Positions 20,852 to 34,429 of a stretch of 64,000 nucleotides of DNA are shown here, in pieces. This DNA is from Favolaschia claudopus (Eukaryota; Basidiomycota; Agaricomycetes; Agaricales; Mycenaceae). Position 1 is the first letter of the stretch. Every line of letters begins with the position of its first letter. Under the pieces are notes generated by a model, which had not been told where the DNA came from, searched no databases, and saw only the letters and a list, made by a program, of their open reading frames with translations. The DNA is taken from contig JAWWNJ010000004.1 of NCBI GenBank assembly GCA_037176885.1, forward strand, positions 434,001-498,000, written 5' to 3'. Position numbers and translations under genes: made by a program.

Positions 20852-23800
20852 TCAGATGCTCCGCTGTTGACGATTGCCAGCAAGTAACTGCCTGGTGTAC
20901 AACTTCAAAAGGATCTCCATGATACTCTCCAGTGGTGCCGTTGCATATTCGTTAACGTATTGCGGGAAAGAATCTTCCAAGTTGAAGCCCGCCTTTTTCA
21001 TGAAGAAAGGATGCATAACATCGGGGGTAGCCTCTCCAAGTTGCCGCATGGTCAACCGCTCGATGTGCCGTTTCCGAGGTTGGTACACAAGGCCGTCGCT
21101 TTCCTTGGTCATTTTCGCTGTCTGGGTATCGTTATCGTGGGTATTGTCTGGGACGGGTGGTAGGTCAGCTCTGTTAGTCTGTGCCGCATCAAGAGTCGCA
21201 GCACTCTCCAACAATTTTGGGCGAGCGTCGACTGGAACAGTGTTTGTCCTCCATTCCGTAACACGTACTTGATCCATCTCGCGAGCGAGAGTTTTCCGTA
21301 GAAGTGTCAACCAGGAATAGAGGGAAACATTGAGGGAGATGTATATGTCGTCAAAATTCCGCATACTTTGCTGGCGGCTGAACCGACTGTCGAAATCGTA
21401 TTGGAGAGTTGGGGCTGCGCCTCCTAGAATTTCCTCGCTGGTCATGTGGATTCGCATGGAAGGCAAACCAACGATGATGGCCTCGACGGAGTCGCGAAGG
21501 AAAGACGTTAACCACTCTTCGCTATGAGAAATGATGGTGGGAGGAGCAAGATGGCCCAGTTGAGTAAACCGCGAAATGGTCATGAATGAGAACGAAAGTT
21601 GTAGATTTCGTTTTGGGGATGGGGCTCCAGGTTCAATCAACCTCTCCAATTGCGCAGATACATCGCGTCCAATGAACTGAGCAATTTCGAGATCTCCCAT
21701 AGTGCGCGGGAACACGACCAACCGAAGCGTACCGAGGCGAAGCCTCATGTGCTGCATGACGGTGTAAGACAAGTCCGAATCCGCCTCCTTGAATTTACTT
21801 CGCGCAGAGTGCAACATGGCCTCTGCTACAGCAGATAACGGGTTGTCAGGATTAGGAGTCCTGCTGAGGTGGAAAGTCTTTGACTCGCGGCTAGCGCCTT
21901 CACGTTGCGCCTCGAGATTGGCCTTAAACTTGTTGACGTACGACAGCAGTTTGGGAATAGTGCCCACTGTGACCACAGCGACGATTTCGGGGCTTTCTAC
22001 GGTCACAGAAAACTGCACAGCACGGCTATCGTCGGTGGATGATATTGTTGACCAATCATCAAAGATTTCTAGTCGAAGGGGATCGGCCCTGAAACAAATG
22101 AACTCAGCTTTCGCTCGAGAGTATCAGAATTGGGGAACTTACCGATACTGCAGCAATTTCAGGTGATCCGACTCCAGAACAGCGACGAGAGCATCGGCTG
22201 TCATGCGCAACTCGAGCATACAGTTACCAGTTCCTTGAGTGCTGTTCGGCATCCTTCGCACAGTTTGGAATACACAATTTGAGACACTGGAATGACCTGA
22301 AACGTTTCCTCTTGCAGCAATAGCAACGTCCGTAATATGCAAGAAAACTTCGCTGAGCTCTGCGGTGAGTTTCGTCCGAGTCGTTGCGTCCTTGAGGTCA
22401 AGAGTTATAGTGCTGATGGATTGGCCGAGGTCGACTTCGAGGCTGATTTGTCGCACACGAATCAACAGCACGGTCGTAAATTCTTGAATGGGTGAAGGGT
22501 GCGCAGACGGAGTAGTCGCAGGCTTGTTGGGGGCTTTCACCTCTGTCGACACGCGATTGAACACTGGGATTCGGTCCAGCCAGACCGCCTTGAAGCAGAG
22601 TATATCCTGCAACCTAGATAGCCTGACAGCCCCAAGTATTTCGGTGTCCAGAACAAAGGAGACGGAGCTAATTGCTTTGCCTGTCCCGTATTCTGTCTTG
22701 GCGAAGGATACGGAAAATGAAAGGTTGCGCATATCTAGTTTGGCACACTCTTCGCTGAGGAACCCATGTTTGAGTCCCACATTCAAGCCCCCAATACTTC
22801 CGGTAAGGGTCACCTTGCGAGCGCCGGGGAAGAAATGCAGCACGAATCCGCCGCTGTCCCAATGCAACCCTGCGATAACATTGACGTCCGGTTGACATGT
22901 AAATTCGAGTTTGGATTGATCTATTCGCAAGCTGAAGATGATTTGGAATTTGTGCGTAGTGGCCCGATCCACAAGTCCCAAGTTGGTGGACGAAACAGTC
23001 GCGTCGGACGAAAGCGGAACAGGTGCGGAGATATCCGGGGATTCTGGCCCAGTATTCGGTCCGGACGTCCGGCTGACCCGACGCATCAAGACTTCAATGT
23101 TGCTGACCAACTCAGTGAGGAAGGGGAGCAGAGTATTGGGGCGTAGTGTATTTTGACTCGAGTGAACGGTACTCTTGAATACCAATATGGACGGCTCGGC
23201 ACCGGATATACCCACTTTATGGGACGCCGGCGTTGCACGATACTCGGCCCAGACGGAAACAACTGGAAGATTGAACACATCGGCTCCCATGTCTAACACA
23301 CGCTCGTCCGACGGTTGGTTAAGAGCGTGCGGGGAAGAGTTGGCTCCAGATAATGCGGACGCCGCTTTACTGTAAAAGCGGACTTTGCCGCTTAAGAAAG
23401 TTAACGAGGCGAAGATATTTGAAGTTGGTAGGGCCATGTACTGCCCATCCTGCGCGTTGCTTGAGGGTGTAGTGGTGCGAGGGATGCTGGCCGATAATTG
23501 AGAGACGCGAACCTTCCCTTGTTCGTAAACATCGATCAAGGATGATATATACTCTGGGATGGTGGAGTCAAGGTCCAAGATGAAACCGCTAACATCAGCG
23601 CGCATCCAGATGTTGCGAGTTGAGACTAGGCCGACAGAGCGAAGATGAGCAGTCATCTCAGGGTAAAGGAGGCGATTATGAGTCTGGTGGTTGTCGCCCG
23701 CAAAATCGGATGGGACTGATTGGCGGAACCTGGTTCACCATTAGCTAGACAATCGGCACAAGGGCATGTTCTTACCTCGGAACAAATTGGAAAGACAGGC

Positions 23801-26800
23801 CACGCATCTTAGCCTCGCCAGACTCTCCCCGCTGAGCCCCAAACTTCAGGCTCTTGATTGAGAAGAGAAAGGCTTTGACTGCAGCGGAATCCTTGGACCC
23901 GGTCAATGGCATTTCTAGGTTTTGGACATGCGTCAAGGGGAAAGCCACGCCAATGTTGTGTACAGATAGCGTGATGAGGTACGACTCTAGCCAACGGAAC
24001 TGCTCTTTGCGTTGAACATTTTCCACAGGTACTTCGAACGTCTTCAAAATACTCTGAGCCTTTTCCTTGAAAGCGGCCAGTTCGACCGCTCGCTGTTCTT
24101 TACGATCCCAGAGTTCAGCCTGATCAAATATATCAATGTTGTGCTCGAAACAGTTCAAAGAGATTGACCTGTAGATGGTCGATAAAATCCCCGACTTCGC
24201 CTATAGAGCTCGCTTGCATGACGGCATGAATTTTCGTGACAGCGACGTCAAGGCTATGACCTTCTTTTCCATCTGCTCCCTTGACTTCAAAGTCGATGAT
24301 CACAAAGGCAGATCTGTGACGTCTATTGAAAACGGAATTGCCGGGTTCGACGACAGCTTTCGGCGCAAGGGAAAGCGCCAGATCAGTCAGCTTCAAGGAC
24401 CACTTCTGCCCTAACAAGTTGCCCATACTCCCGCTGATATCAAAGCATTCCAAGAAGAAGGTGGAAGCGAGGCCCTCTAGACCGATTCGGAACCCTCGCA
24501 TTTTCAGGAACCCCGAGTAACTCCATTGCGGTGGCTTGTTAGATCGTTTTGGTGCCGGGGTCGACAATCGCGTTTCCTGAACTAGAAGCACCAGGTCATT
24601 GAAATCTTGGCCGAACTTCTGCTGCACGGCTAGTAGGGTATCCCAGTGCGCAGGCTTCACCTTGAACTCTAGGAAGTCCACAAGGGCAATTGTTTGTATG
24701 AGTGAGCCGTTGTGATTGCCACAAAGTGAAAAGGATGGAAACACCACTTTCAGTCTGGTATTTGACTTGACATCCTGGGTGTTGGATCTCGCGGAGATGC
24801 TAAATGTTTGTGACACTAATCGGAGCCCAAATGTTTTATGCGATGACCCCATCGAGTTGAAGTACGAAAGAATATTGAACACACGCCAAGAAAGCCATGT
24901 TCCATGCATCACTTGAAGGGATATACCAAACTAGAAGGAACAACGTGAAAACAAGATACCGTCCATACATTGATTATACATACCTGCTCAATTTCGGCAT
25001 TGATATACAAGGTGGGACTACGGTGCGTTGGGCGAGAAGCCAATGCTGCGGGTTTTGAAGGAGCACGATGTAGTTCCGACAATAAATCATGAACAGTCGC
25101 TTCAATGCCTGGTAGGTAGTCGGCTCTCCATTCTTGAGCAAAGCGATAGAGGCGAAGCGCGCTACGAGGAACATTGAAATGAAAATCGTGCAGTGAAAAC
25201 ACAAGTCGAATCTGCGAGAGCAATGTGGACTCAAAACGCAGGAGGGAATTAATCTTGCAGAGACTGAGTGTTATAGACGCCAATATATCCTGCATGCTCC
25301 GAACAGAAGTGTCCGCAGGCGACCGTGCACGCAATGAGAATTCTTGGAAACCCATGGAAAGACTGACGGTTCTCGGCACAGAGTGGTGAGGTCTAAGAAG
25401 AACTCCGGAGACAGCTTGAAATCCCAAAAGCCCGAATTCAAAAACCAAGCTCTCAGCTGCGGCTTCTAACGTGATACGACGCAAATCTAAGACGAGGTCC
25501 AGAGATCTGCAAGGCGACTCCTGCAATTTGGGTATTTGTTGGGGCACCGCCGAACCACTTGAGTAGCGTCGTTTTACTCGCAGAATTTCCTGGGCAAAAG
25601 GCATGAGACGCGGAGATACTGTGAGACCAATCTCCTCGGTCGACGCGAATAAAGATATTTGCTGATGTTTCCGCCGCGGTTGATTTCGGAGCGAGATTTG
25701 GGAAAGCCCCTTCAGCTGACCAGGTAAGCTTTCAAGGAAATCCGACGTCCGGAGGCGCATGTTAGAGACAAAATCCGTTAACATGACTTGACTTGCAACA
25801 CGACCCAACTGATCTTGAAGGGTAACCGTGAATTTATGTACCTCCAGCGATATCGCTATCGCTGGATACGGCGAAGAGGCGGAGTCGTCTATCACCGCTG
25901 TCTTCAGTGTGGGAAACGAAGAATACAGCGAGCGGAGATGATCGTCGTGGAAGCCATCGGGGTCCAGAGTTGCTAACCGGGATTCGAGGAGGGGGACAAG
26001 TTCTTTGTCTGGGTTCAAAACGAGGGAGAGACGGTCCCCGATCTCCCATAGACAATTGCGCAGATGGAATAGAAACCGGAACGTCATATCAGTTCGAAGA
26101 GCGTGCGGGATGCCACTTTGGACGAGAAAGGAGGGCTGAATGGAGGAGAGAGGGTCTAGGGCAGGCTTGTCATGAGACGCGTAGAGGATTGAATGAATGA
26201 CGCTGGTCATAGTCGGGGTGTGTCGCTCCCACTTATGCTTGATCGTAGAAAACTGACCAATGGTGTCGACCAAACCGATTCCTAGAGCAGTCATATATTC
26301 CGGGCTCTTGGGAGAAAGTTGTAGGGCAATTCCACCCAACGATGCCTGCAACTCGTTTTTCGATGCTTCCAAGCCCGAGTTGGTGATATCCAGACGGAAT
26401 ACGGCATGTTCAACGGGTCCCGAAGATTTCCCAGCCACATTGGGATCCAATAGTAGAATAGCTTGAGCAAGTCTGCCGTTGAGGGCGATTCCACGATTCT
26501 TGGCTGTCCCGAATACACGGAGATCCTTCACCTGACAACGTAGGCGGGCTACGTCGTTCACTGTGAAGGGCTTCGACGTGCCCCTGCCGTCGGCTTCGAG
26601 CAGTCTGAGTTCATGCAATATCAGCACATTAGCTGAAGGTAATCGGACGTCGAATACGGTGGTCTGGGCAGACGCCGCTGGACGATTGAAACTGCCGAGA
26701 TAACTAGCCAACATGGAGTCGACAGTGAGTTCAACACCTCTGATCTATCGGTGACTAGTGAGACTTCATTGATAAAGAGACAATGAGCTCCTACATCATC

Positions 26801-29800
26801 TTCCAAGTCAGCTTCTAAAGCGGCGATGGTCATAACAACGAGGGGCGTGACTGTGATTGTAAAGCCCTTTCGAGATGAAAAACGAATGACCGTGGTCTTG
26901 CTATCTTCGTCAGGCGCAAGACCAGGGCTTGGCAGCGCCGGAAGTGTGTCATTCAAAGAGTCAACGTAGTTGGGGGATGGAACCCCCAATCGGGACTTGA
27001 GAAGGCGTGAACAAGAAGGTATGAACGAGCAGTCAGTCGATCTCACCTTGAGAAGAGAGAATGGAGAGCCTTCCCACAACGAGGGGGAATCTAAGTACGG
27101 CGCCACATATTGCCGACATAGGCGAGAATATTGTTTCAAAGGGGGCGCGGTACGACCACGTTCAGGCAAATCTACGAGCAAACAGCGCTGAGTGTTTGTC
27201 GCACTGGGTGTCAGGAACGTCTTACCTAGATCGGACCAATCGTCAGACGATATTCCTTCACTTAGGTCTTCAGTGTCGGATTCGTCTCCCTCACTCATGG
27301 CCTCGTCATCCTTAGGCACCGGAAGGGGGGTTTCCGAACGTCTCTCGCTACTCGAGATGTTAGTGTGACGATCAATCAAAGGGGACCTCGGCCTCACGCA
27401 AGACGAGCATCACGATCAGCATCTAAAACATCTTCGCCACTGTCGGTGTCGGAGAGATGATATAATTTTTGCCAAGAACCCCGAACTTCGCCCTGTGGTC
27501 GTGATGGCCCTCTCGCAGACACCTCCGTGCTTTGATAACGTTGGTGGCCAGACAGATGGGGCTGAGGAAGGAGGACGCCTTTCCGATGAGAGGAAAACCC
27601 TGCGCTTAAACCATTAACCAAAGAGTTTGATGAATGGAAGTAGAATTTACCAGCTTTCTTGTAAAAACTCATTCCTTCGAACATACGTCTGGCTCGCCCA
27701 GTTATATCTTGCTCTTCAATGAATGCAGTCTGATCAGCTTTCCTCTTTCGCCATCCAATAGGTGAAGAGTACATATCGAGACAGACATCCAGTTCCATGT
27801 CGCCAACCTCTAGCCAGCGGCGACGCTCTGCCAGTGACCTGAGTAGGAATTTGACCTTGACAAGGGGTATTCGAACACTGGTGAGATTCCGGTGAAACTG
27901 GCCGCCCAAATCATTCGTGTCGAGATGAAGACCACCTGGTACGGACAATAACAACGCAGAGTTATCGACATTCCATGTCACGTCGAGTGTCGCCAAAGAC
28001 AATTTGAGGAACGTTGCTAGTGATGTGGTCAGAGAGATAACTCAGCTGAAAGCATGAAGGTACCATCGGGAGGAACGGGAACTTGATATAAGGCTGCGGG
28101 AGCATTGGACAAATCTTCAAAATTCAAGCCGAATGCAGTTCCCGCAGAGGAAAGGATTGTGGCATCCTTAGCGGAAAAGGCGAATTTCGCAGGACCAAGG
28201 TTGATTTCCCAGATGCATACATAAGCCAAAGTGCGCGGCATAGGGCCGAACAGGCGATTCGAGGTTATATCGATACCTATGATCACGTACATCAGGGTAT
28301 AGAGAATTCTTGAAGTATCAGCAATTACGTACCATCGATCACGAGCATCTCTTTTGGTCGCCGTTTCGTTTTCGTGTAAGACATTTTTTCCGGTAAATCA
28401 GCCTCAATCCATCCAGTGACAGTGCTAATATTCAACGAAAGGTCTTGGAAAGATTTAGGAACTTCGAAATTCTGCTAGAATGGACGCTCACCCATGAAGA
28501 AATCATGCAACCGGAAGTGAACCTGCAGTTCTGGGATATCGAGGACGACGCAGCTGCCTATTCCTGCTCCCGCAGTCGACGACTCTTCGCGCACTGGCCC
28601 TTCATATCCCGGCAGGCCAGCCGGAAGCACCATCAGACCGTTGTGCAAGTCAACCTCAAGCTCGACTTGGAGCATATTGCTCTGAAACAGACGTTCAACA
28701 ACAAGTCATCGTCATGGCGAGGCCATATAATACCTGTCCTTTCCGATACTGTTGCAAGACAGGATCACCCTGAATTCCTCTTTTCCGCTTCTCGAGATAT
28801 TCGAAGAGAGTAGAAAAGGTGGTGAAGGACCCGAAGTAATTGGTTTGGAGAATCAAGAAATATCGAATTGACCAGCCCAACGCCTTGAAAGCAAGGTCGC
28901 GCGCCTGCAAATCTTCAAGCCTGATGCGGTAGACAATATACGACCCAGAAAACTTACAGTTATGGTGAGTTTGAGTCGCTCGACATGCTCGTTCCGGACT
29001 TCAGAAAAGTACTGGAAAAATCCGTCTAATTTCAGCAGTCTGGCTTTCCCGATGCTGTGTCCATCTTTGGGAGCATGGAGAGCCCAAGTATTCCATCGTG
29101 GCAAGGAGATATTGACCGCGACTTCAGGGATTTCAACTGAGAAAGGTATAGTAGTCGCTTCAGGACGAAACGTGTCTGAGGGTATTCTCGTTGTGTTTTT
29201 GAGGCGGGTTCCGCGAACAGTGAATAGAGCTTTCAAACAATCAATACCAGCCACAGTCACGACAAGCAACTGACCATTTTCATCTCTTATTAGAGGCTTG
29301 TCGATGACATTATGATCATTGACATAGAGGTTCAATTCGTAATGGTGAAGCTCGAGTTCCACGGCGTAAACGGTTGGCACAAACCGATGATAATCGCTGG
29401 GGGGACCCGCGGCCCAATCTTTGCCAAGATCGGTGAACATGTTGATGTGATCTCGCAAGAGGTAGAGAACAGGTTGACGCAAGGAAATCCCAATTTTCCA
29501 CGTCCTCGGTGCATTCCATTGCAATGGTGAAGGTAGCTCGCCCCTGATCTGGAAATATTCAGTTCATACGGACGCCTTTGATCTACATCTTCCTCACTCG
29601 ACATGATTCAGCCGAAACGAGTCGGATGTCATTCAGACTGGACGTGACCTCTACAGTATCGAGATGCACTTCGAGAACAGACTCGTAACCAGTTGCTTTT
29701 GCGACCATAGGTACGATGTAGTTGATGGAAGACCGATCTCCGACAGTGACGTGGATGGAAGCAGGTTCTCGTTTCTTTGGCCGCCGTTGAACACTAGTCT

Positions 29801-31609
29801 TTCCGTCCCACTGCCAATTCTGCCGACGGATTCAGGAAAACATCAAACAATAGTCAAGCAGTCAACACACCTTGGAGGCCTCGCGAAATGGAATGAAAAG
29901 AGTAGTATCATCTCGAAGTTCGATGAAAACTTGCATCGCAGTCCAAACCCGTTGATCCCCAGGCTTCAAATGTGGCGTTTCTTCTGCATCCCGATAAGTT
30001 GGGGGAAAGAACGCCTTCTGGAGTTCCGACCTATTTCATATGAATGGCTCGTTCGCGGGAGCTCTGGGAACCTTACCGTTGTCGATCTGCCCATGGACCA
30101 TACCGCAAAAATCCTCCTCTCACAACAAGGTCAATTCCCCATTCCGGCCCAATATCCCCGTTCCCGATGTCTCCTGGCTCCGTATCTACAGGATGCGGAA
30201 GAGAGGGGACTTCTCCTACTACATCGGTATAATACGTTAATTCAAGGATTGGAGCTTCCAAGATTTTCCGCTCGATTGCATATTCTAACTTTGCAAAGTC
30301 GGCACCGATTGGGGTGTCCTCATCAAGACTTTTATGTTTTCCATGAGAGGGGGAAGGAGCAGACTGCGCAGCTTGATCTTGAGTACTAGGAAATTTTCGT
30401 GCGGCAGCATACAGCTTTAGCTGTTTCCACAACTTGGCAAACGCTTGATGGGATAAGTAGGACCTGATGTGGTCAATCTTGGAATGACTAGGCGCCCTTC
30501 AACATCATCGTTAGGGGGCGAGATTTTCACATACGTTGCAATGGAGTTTTCTACAAGCTCGCCTGTTGCGAGCATTGGCCCTCGGTAGTCATCATTTTGA
30601 ACATGACGAAACAAAGCATTCTGAAAAGTGAGGTGCAAAAGCTGCTTGTATAAATCGTATTTAGACCGCGACTGTGCAAATAGTCAGGCAATACGTCTAC
30701 TATGCGACAGGAAACCTGCCTGAACGATCCCAAAAGTGCCCTCGGTTCGACGAAATTCCGCAACGAGAAGGTTTGGAGTTGAGGGATTACCGCAGATTAT
30801 GGCGCCTTTCATGACTTCAAGGCCGAGGGGCAGTAAATCCTTTGGATCCAGTGTGGGTAATTGTCGTCTGATCCAGCGCCATACCCTTTGAAAGGTGACG
30901 GGGACATGTATAGAACCATTGAAGATGGATACAGAATATCCTGGGAACAACTGAGCCAACCAAGCTGTCGCCAAACAGACAATTTCTGACCTTGAGTTGT
31001 GGAGCGGTGGGAAGACTGACGCCCAGTGTTCCGCGACGCAGGACGAGTGGGGGTTTTTGCACCCATTTGCGCGACAACCGCGTCATACGCAGCGGTTTTG
31101 TTGTACAGAAACCATTCGAAACCCTGCAGCGAGATATGTACACGACACGACGTAGACCTCGACTGTTTCGCTGAAAGCAAATTCGTGAGCCACGAGAAAC
31201 GCGAAAGTTTGTCCACGTACGGTCATTCATGCCGCCATTAGGCGCAATATCATCTGCGGATGCGGGTCTGCGAATCCACCATCGCCATTCCAGCGAACCC
31301 CGCACAATTTTAATCGTCTGGTTGCTTGAATGGTAGCGAAAGTCCTTGATTAATATCCGCCCGGTTAAGATGGAGAAGTGTATTGAGCCTGTTAGAACAA
31401 CATTTGAGGCTAAATTCCATATGTTCTTGAGTATACGCAATACCAATTTCCAGCCATATGCTGAAAGGACCCTGGTTCCAATAGAGAAATCGAAAAAATA
31501 AGCCGAGGAGAAAGGCAATCAACCGGTTCCAGTAGAAGAAGTAGAGGACCAGAGCGACCACTACGAGAATGCAGCCAATGAGCAGGAACTGGTCGAAGGT
31601 TTGGGTCAT
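20852..31609 (-). CDS. CSF1: CSF1, bridge-like lipid transfer protein
   Basis: The largest gene of the window, about 10.8 kb and near 3,000 residues, close to yeast Csf1. The family forms a long hydrophobic-groove bridge of RBG repeats at ER contact sites. It is anchored by an N-terminal membrane helix, here FLLIGCILVVVALVLYFFYW. The N-terminal module reads FRFLYWNQGPFS, then SIHFSILTGRILIKDFRYHS and VRGSLEWRWW, as in Csf1. Long exons cover 24909-26714, 22139-23656 and 20852-22018. The C-terminus carries PDVMHPFFMKKAGFNLEDSFPQYVNEYATAPLESIMEILLKLY split across landmarks typical of the family. All segments stay open on one strand with ordinary introns, so I see no sign of decay. Exact exon limits in 28.0-31.2 kb are the least certain. 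Confidence 0.9.
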
Positions 31610-31849
31610 GAGCTGCCTGTTAGCTGCAGTACTCGTGGTGCAACATCAAGCAGAGTTCCGCCAAAATGGAATTTGATCGCAACTCTCGGCAATTTCGCTA
31701 GTACAAACTCGGAGTGCACTGCTCAGGAGGATAACATTACAGGAAAACAATACAGCTGGGGATAGACATGCAAACATAGAGTATTATATGCGCTCTGAAC
31801 CAAGGGGACAAAATCATAAAAAGAAAGCGTCAAGAAATTAACGCCAATG

Positions 31850-33796
31850 CTATCTCCGCTCACGCTTTGAGCCGGCTCCAAAGCGTTCCTGGAAACGAAG
31901 AAGCTCCTCCATGAGCTCCTCGAGCATTTTCATAGCCAGATCTGCCTGCGTAGGATCGAATTTTGGGATTACCAAGTCTGGCGGTCGCTGATTGGGTTCG
32001 TCGAGGGCCATGGCTGTATCCTCGGCGGGTGGTCCATCGACGCCTTCTGTCACTTGGGGGGCAGACGGTGCAGCCTTGGTAAGCTCCTCGCGCAGAGCAG
32101 CTTCGAGTGCCTCTTTCCGTTTACTGCGCTCCGATGCGCTCGCCTGCTCGCGTACCACCCACTCCACCAGTGCACGCACGCGTTTATTCATGTCTCCCAC
32201 ACTCATACGTTTACTGGGCCACTTGACTTTGACGCCACGCTCCTGCGTTCGCTCAAGGCTACCCGCCCGGCTAGTGCTCGCGCCAACACTGAGCACCTCC
32301 AACGGTTGCGGTACTTCTGACGGAAGGATCGCTTCTAGATGAGCAAGATAGTCTGGCAGACCCCACGAAGTGTACATTGGCTGTTGTGAGACAGCATAAG
32401 CGTGAGAGTTGCGATATGCGCGGGAGGATTCGGCGGCAGCGGAGGGATGCCCATTGGGAGGCTGAGTGGGATTGCGGCGAGTAGAGTGGTCGTGGGCCAT
32501 GGAATTGGGCGCGGCAGCTGCGTTGCGGCTTTTTGCACCAGCACCTTTTGCACGACCGCCATGTCCTCGCTTCGCAGGCGCGGGTGACGGAACTGACGTT
32601 ATTGTCACGAGGGCCAAGAATAGATGGCGGGGAAATCGACGGACCTTCTTCGCCTTCAATCGAGACGACGAGCTCATGTACGGCCGCCTTCCGCCCACCC
32701 CGTCGACCTCCACGGCCCTTCGGCGCGGGCGCCACTTTGACAGGAGGTGGCGATTCGTCTCTGGGTGCAGTCGAAGCAATGCGGCGGTCCGACGCACTCG
32801 ACGCCGATCTCGTTCGTTTCTTGACGGGTCTACAACAATCAAAATCAGTCCCATTTAACCAAACAATCGTTGAAGACTGACGCGTCGTCGTCTGTGCGCT
32901 TCCGCTTCTTCCGATTGGGAGGACCCAGCTCAGCGTCCTCTTCAACGTCGGGATGGCCATTGCCATTGCTGAGGGCGGGATCAGGTACTGCACCTGCCTC
33001 TGCAGCTGTAGTTTCAAGGATTTCTTTGAGATTCTGGTCAAACGCGGCATCTCTGCTGTTCATGGTATTTCGGCGCTTCGACGGCTGCTTTAGCATGGAG
33101 GGTGAATGGGAGCGGGATTGGCGGTGAGGTGCGGTGGTATGATGAGATGTTGTGGACGATTGGCGGGGCTTTTTGCGGCCTTTCCTGAGAAAAGAGCAAG
33201 TGGGGTCATGTAGGGCATAACCACAAATTGACAGACAACATACTTGAAATCCGGGTGAAAGTCAGGGCGACATTGCTCGCAATAGTAGTCGTCGTCGTGA
33301 AGTTGAGCCTCGGAGTCGTAGCCCATGCAAAGACCATGCTGCCAAACCTTGCAAGTTTCGCACTGGACCATGAACTCGCCTGCGTCTGGATCGTCTTCTC
33401 CTTATCGACACGCGTCAGCGGACGTCAACACGAAAGAGCCCAACACATACTGCCACATATACATCGCGTCACCCCATTCTCCTCCTCCTCCGCTGCTACC
33501 TGTGAGAGATCGGCGGCGGCGGCGTCGGGTAGCTGCTCGTCCATGGGCAGACGGTCTTTTTCAGCGCCTTTGGTGGAATCCTTTTCTTTTTCCTTTGTCT
33601 TCCTACGTGCCCGGCCATTCGATGCAGAACTGACAGACGAGGTAACTGATGGTGCGTGGCCGTCGACGCCCTGATCAACTTCCTCTTGCTTCAGACGCTT
33701 TGGGCGGGAGAGTGGGTCTGAATCTGGGGACTTTGATATACTTGGAGATGGGAATGGACGGCGTCGTCGAGCGGTTGTGGGGGATTGGGGAGCCAT
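31850..33796 (-). CDS. CTI6: PHD-finger protein, CTI6-like subunit of the Rpd3L histone deacetylase complex
   Basis: The N-terminus is Ser/Pro-rich with Lys/Arg patches. The PHD finger spans the first introns: GVTRCICGS, then GEFMVQCETCKVWQHGLCMG and YYCEQCRPDFHPDF, giving the C4HC3 zinc ligands. This version (VWQHGLCMG with CEQCRP) is the one in fungal Cti6, which binds H3K4me3 and works in Rpd3L deacetylase. A basic nuclear region follows (KRRNTMNSRDAAFDQNLKEIL, KKRTRS, GRGGRRGGRK). A predicted helical C-terminus ends EELMEELLRFQERFGAGSKRERR in two parts. The start is the ATG of MAPQSPTTARRRR. It diverges from ILV1. Identity as a Cti6-type PHD protein is good; complex membership is inference. 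Confidence 0.82.
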
Positions 33797-34429
33797 GGTG
33801 CGGGCGACAAGGATGGTATGGGGCAGACCAGGAAAACCGGGGAGGGAAATCTCCCACGTGATCCGTGAGCATCCCTCTCCCTTCAAGTTCAACTTCACGT
33901 TCTCCATCTCCCGTCTAGCCACCCAAAGCTAATAGCTGTTGCACAGATGGCCTTTTCTCCAGCACACTCGTATTTCTAGTCCGATATCCTCCAAACCCGG
34001 TGCAAGGTAGACTTGGGATGGAAAAGTCAAAACAAGCGTCACCTAATTTTGTAATTTGAAAGAGACCTGCCGCGGCCGCCCCCAACCATGACAAGTCCTC
34101 GTTGACAATGCTCAAACGAGCCTCGATCCAACCGCATCTGCCCCGGAAGGAAGGAGGGAAGGAAGGAATTGACGCTGGCTGGGAATGAGCTGATTGAGCG
34201 ACTTGCCATGGGTAGCCCGTACGTCCGTCCAGCTGTAGTGTATGTGTCTGTCGATGGCTTTTCACCTTTCGCATAGCATCCAACCGTGCGGCGTATTGTG
34301 CGACTATTGGAAGCGCGAGGTTCCGTGAATCGAGCAAGTGCGCGCAGCCCCTATTGCGAGTTTTCGGCGCTGTCGCCCGAGAGATCCGAAGCCGGCTTTA
34401 TCGGGGCACAGGATCGAGCGCCTCATGGC
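33797..34429. promoter_or_regulatory. Divergent intergenic region, CTI6 / ILV1
   Basis: About 630 bases between divergent starts. The reading frame of ILV1 remains open upstream of its ATG to about 34280, after an acceptor-like gcatag. A short upstream exon encoding a mitochondrial presequence could therefore lie here, for example one opening near 34109 with MLKRAS. I could not prove one. Confidence 0.45.

Noticed and set aside
29664..30389. 241-codon open frame on the plus strand
   Set aside because: It lies antisense inside CSF1, has no motif, and mirrors conserved coding sequence on the minus strand.
20852..31609. CSF1 as several separate genes
   Set aside because: All segments lie on one strand with short introns between them and together give the expected length and both family termini.
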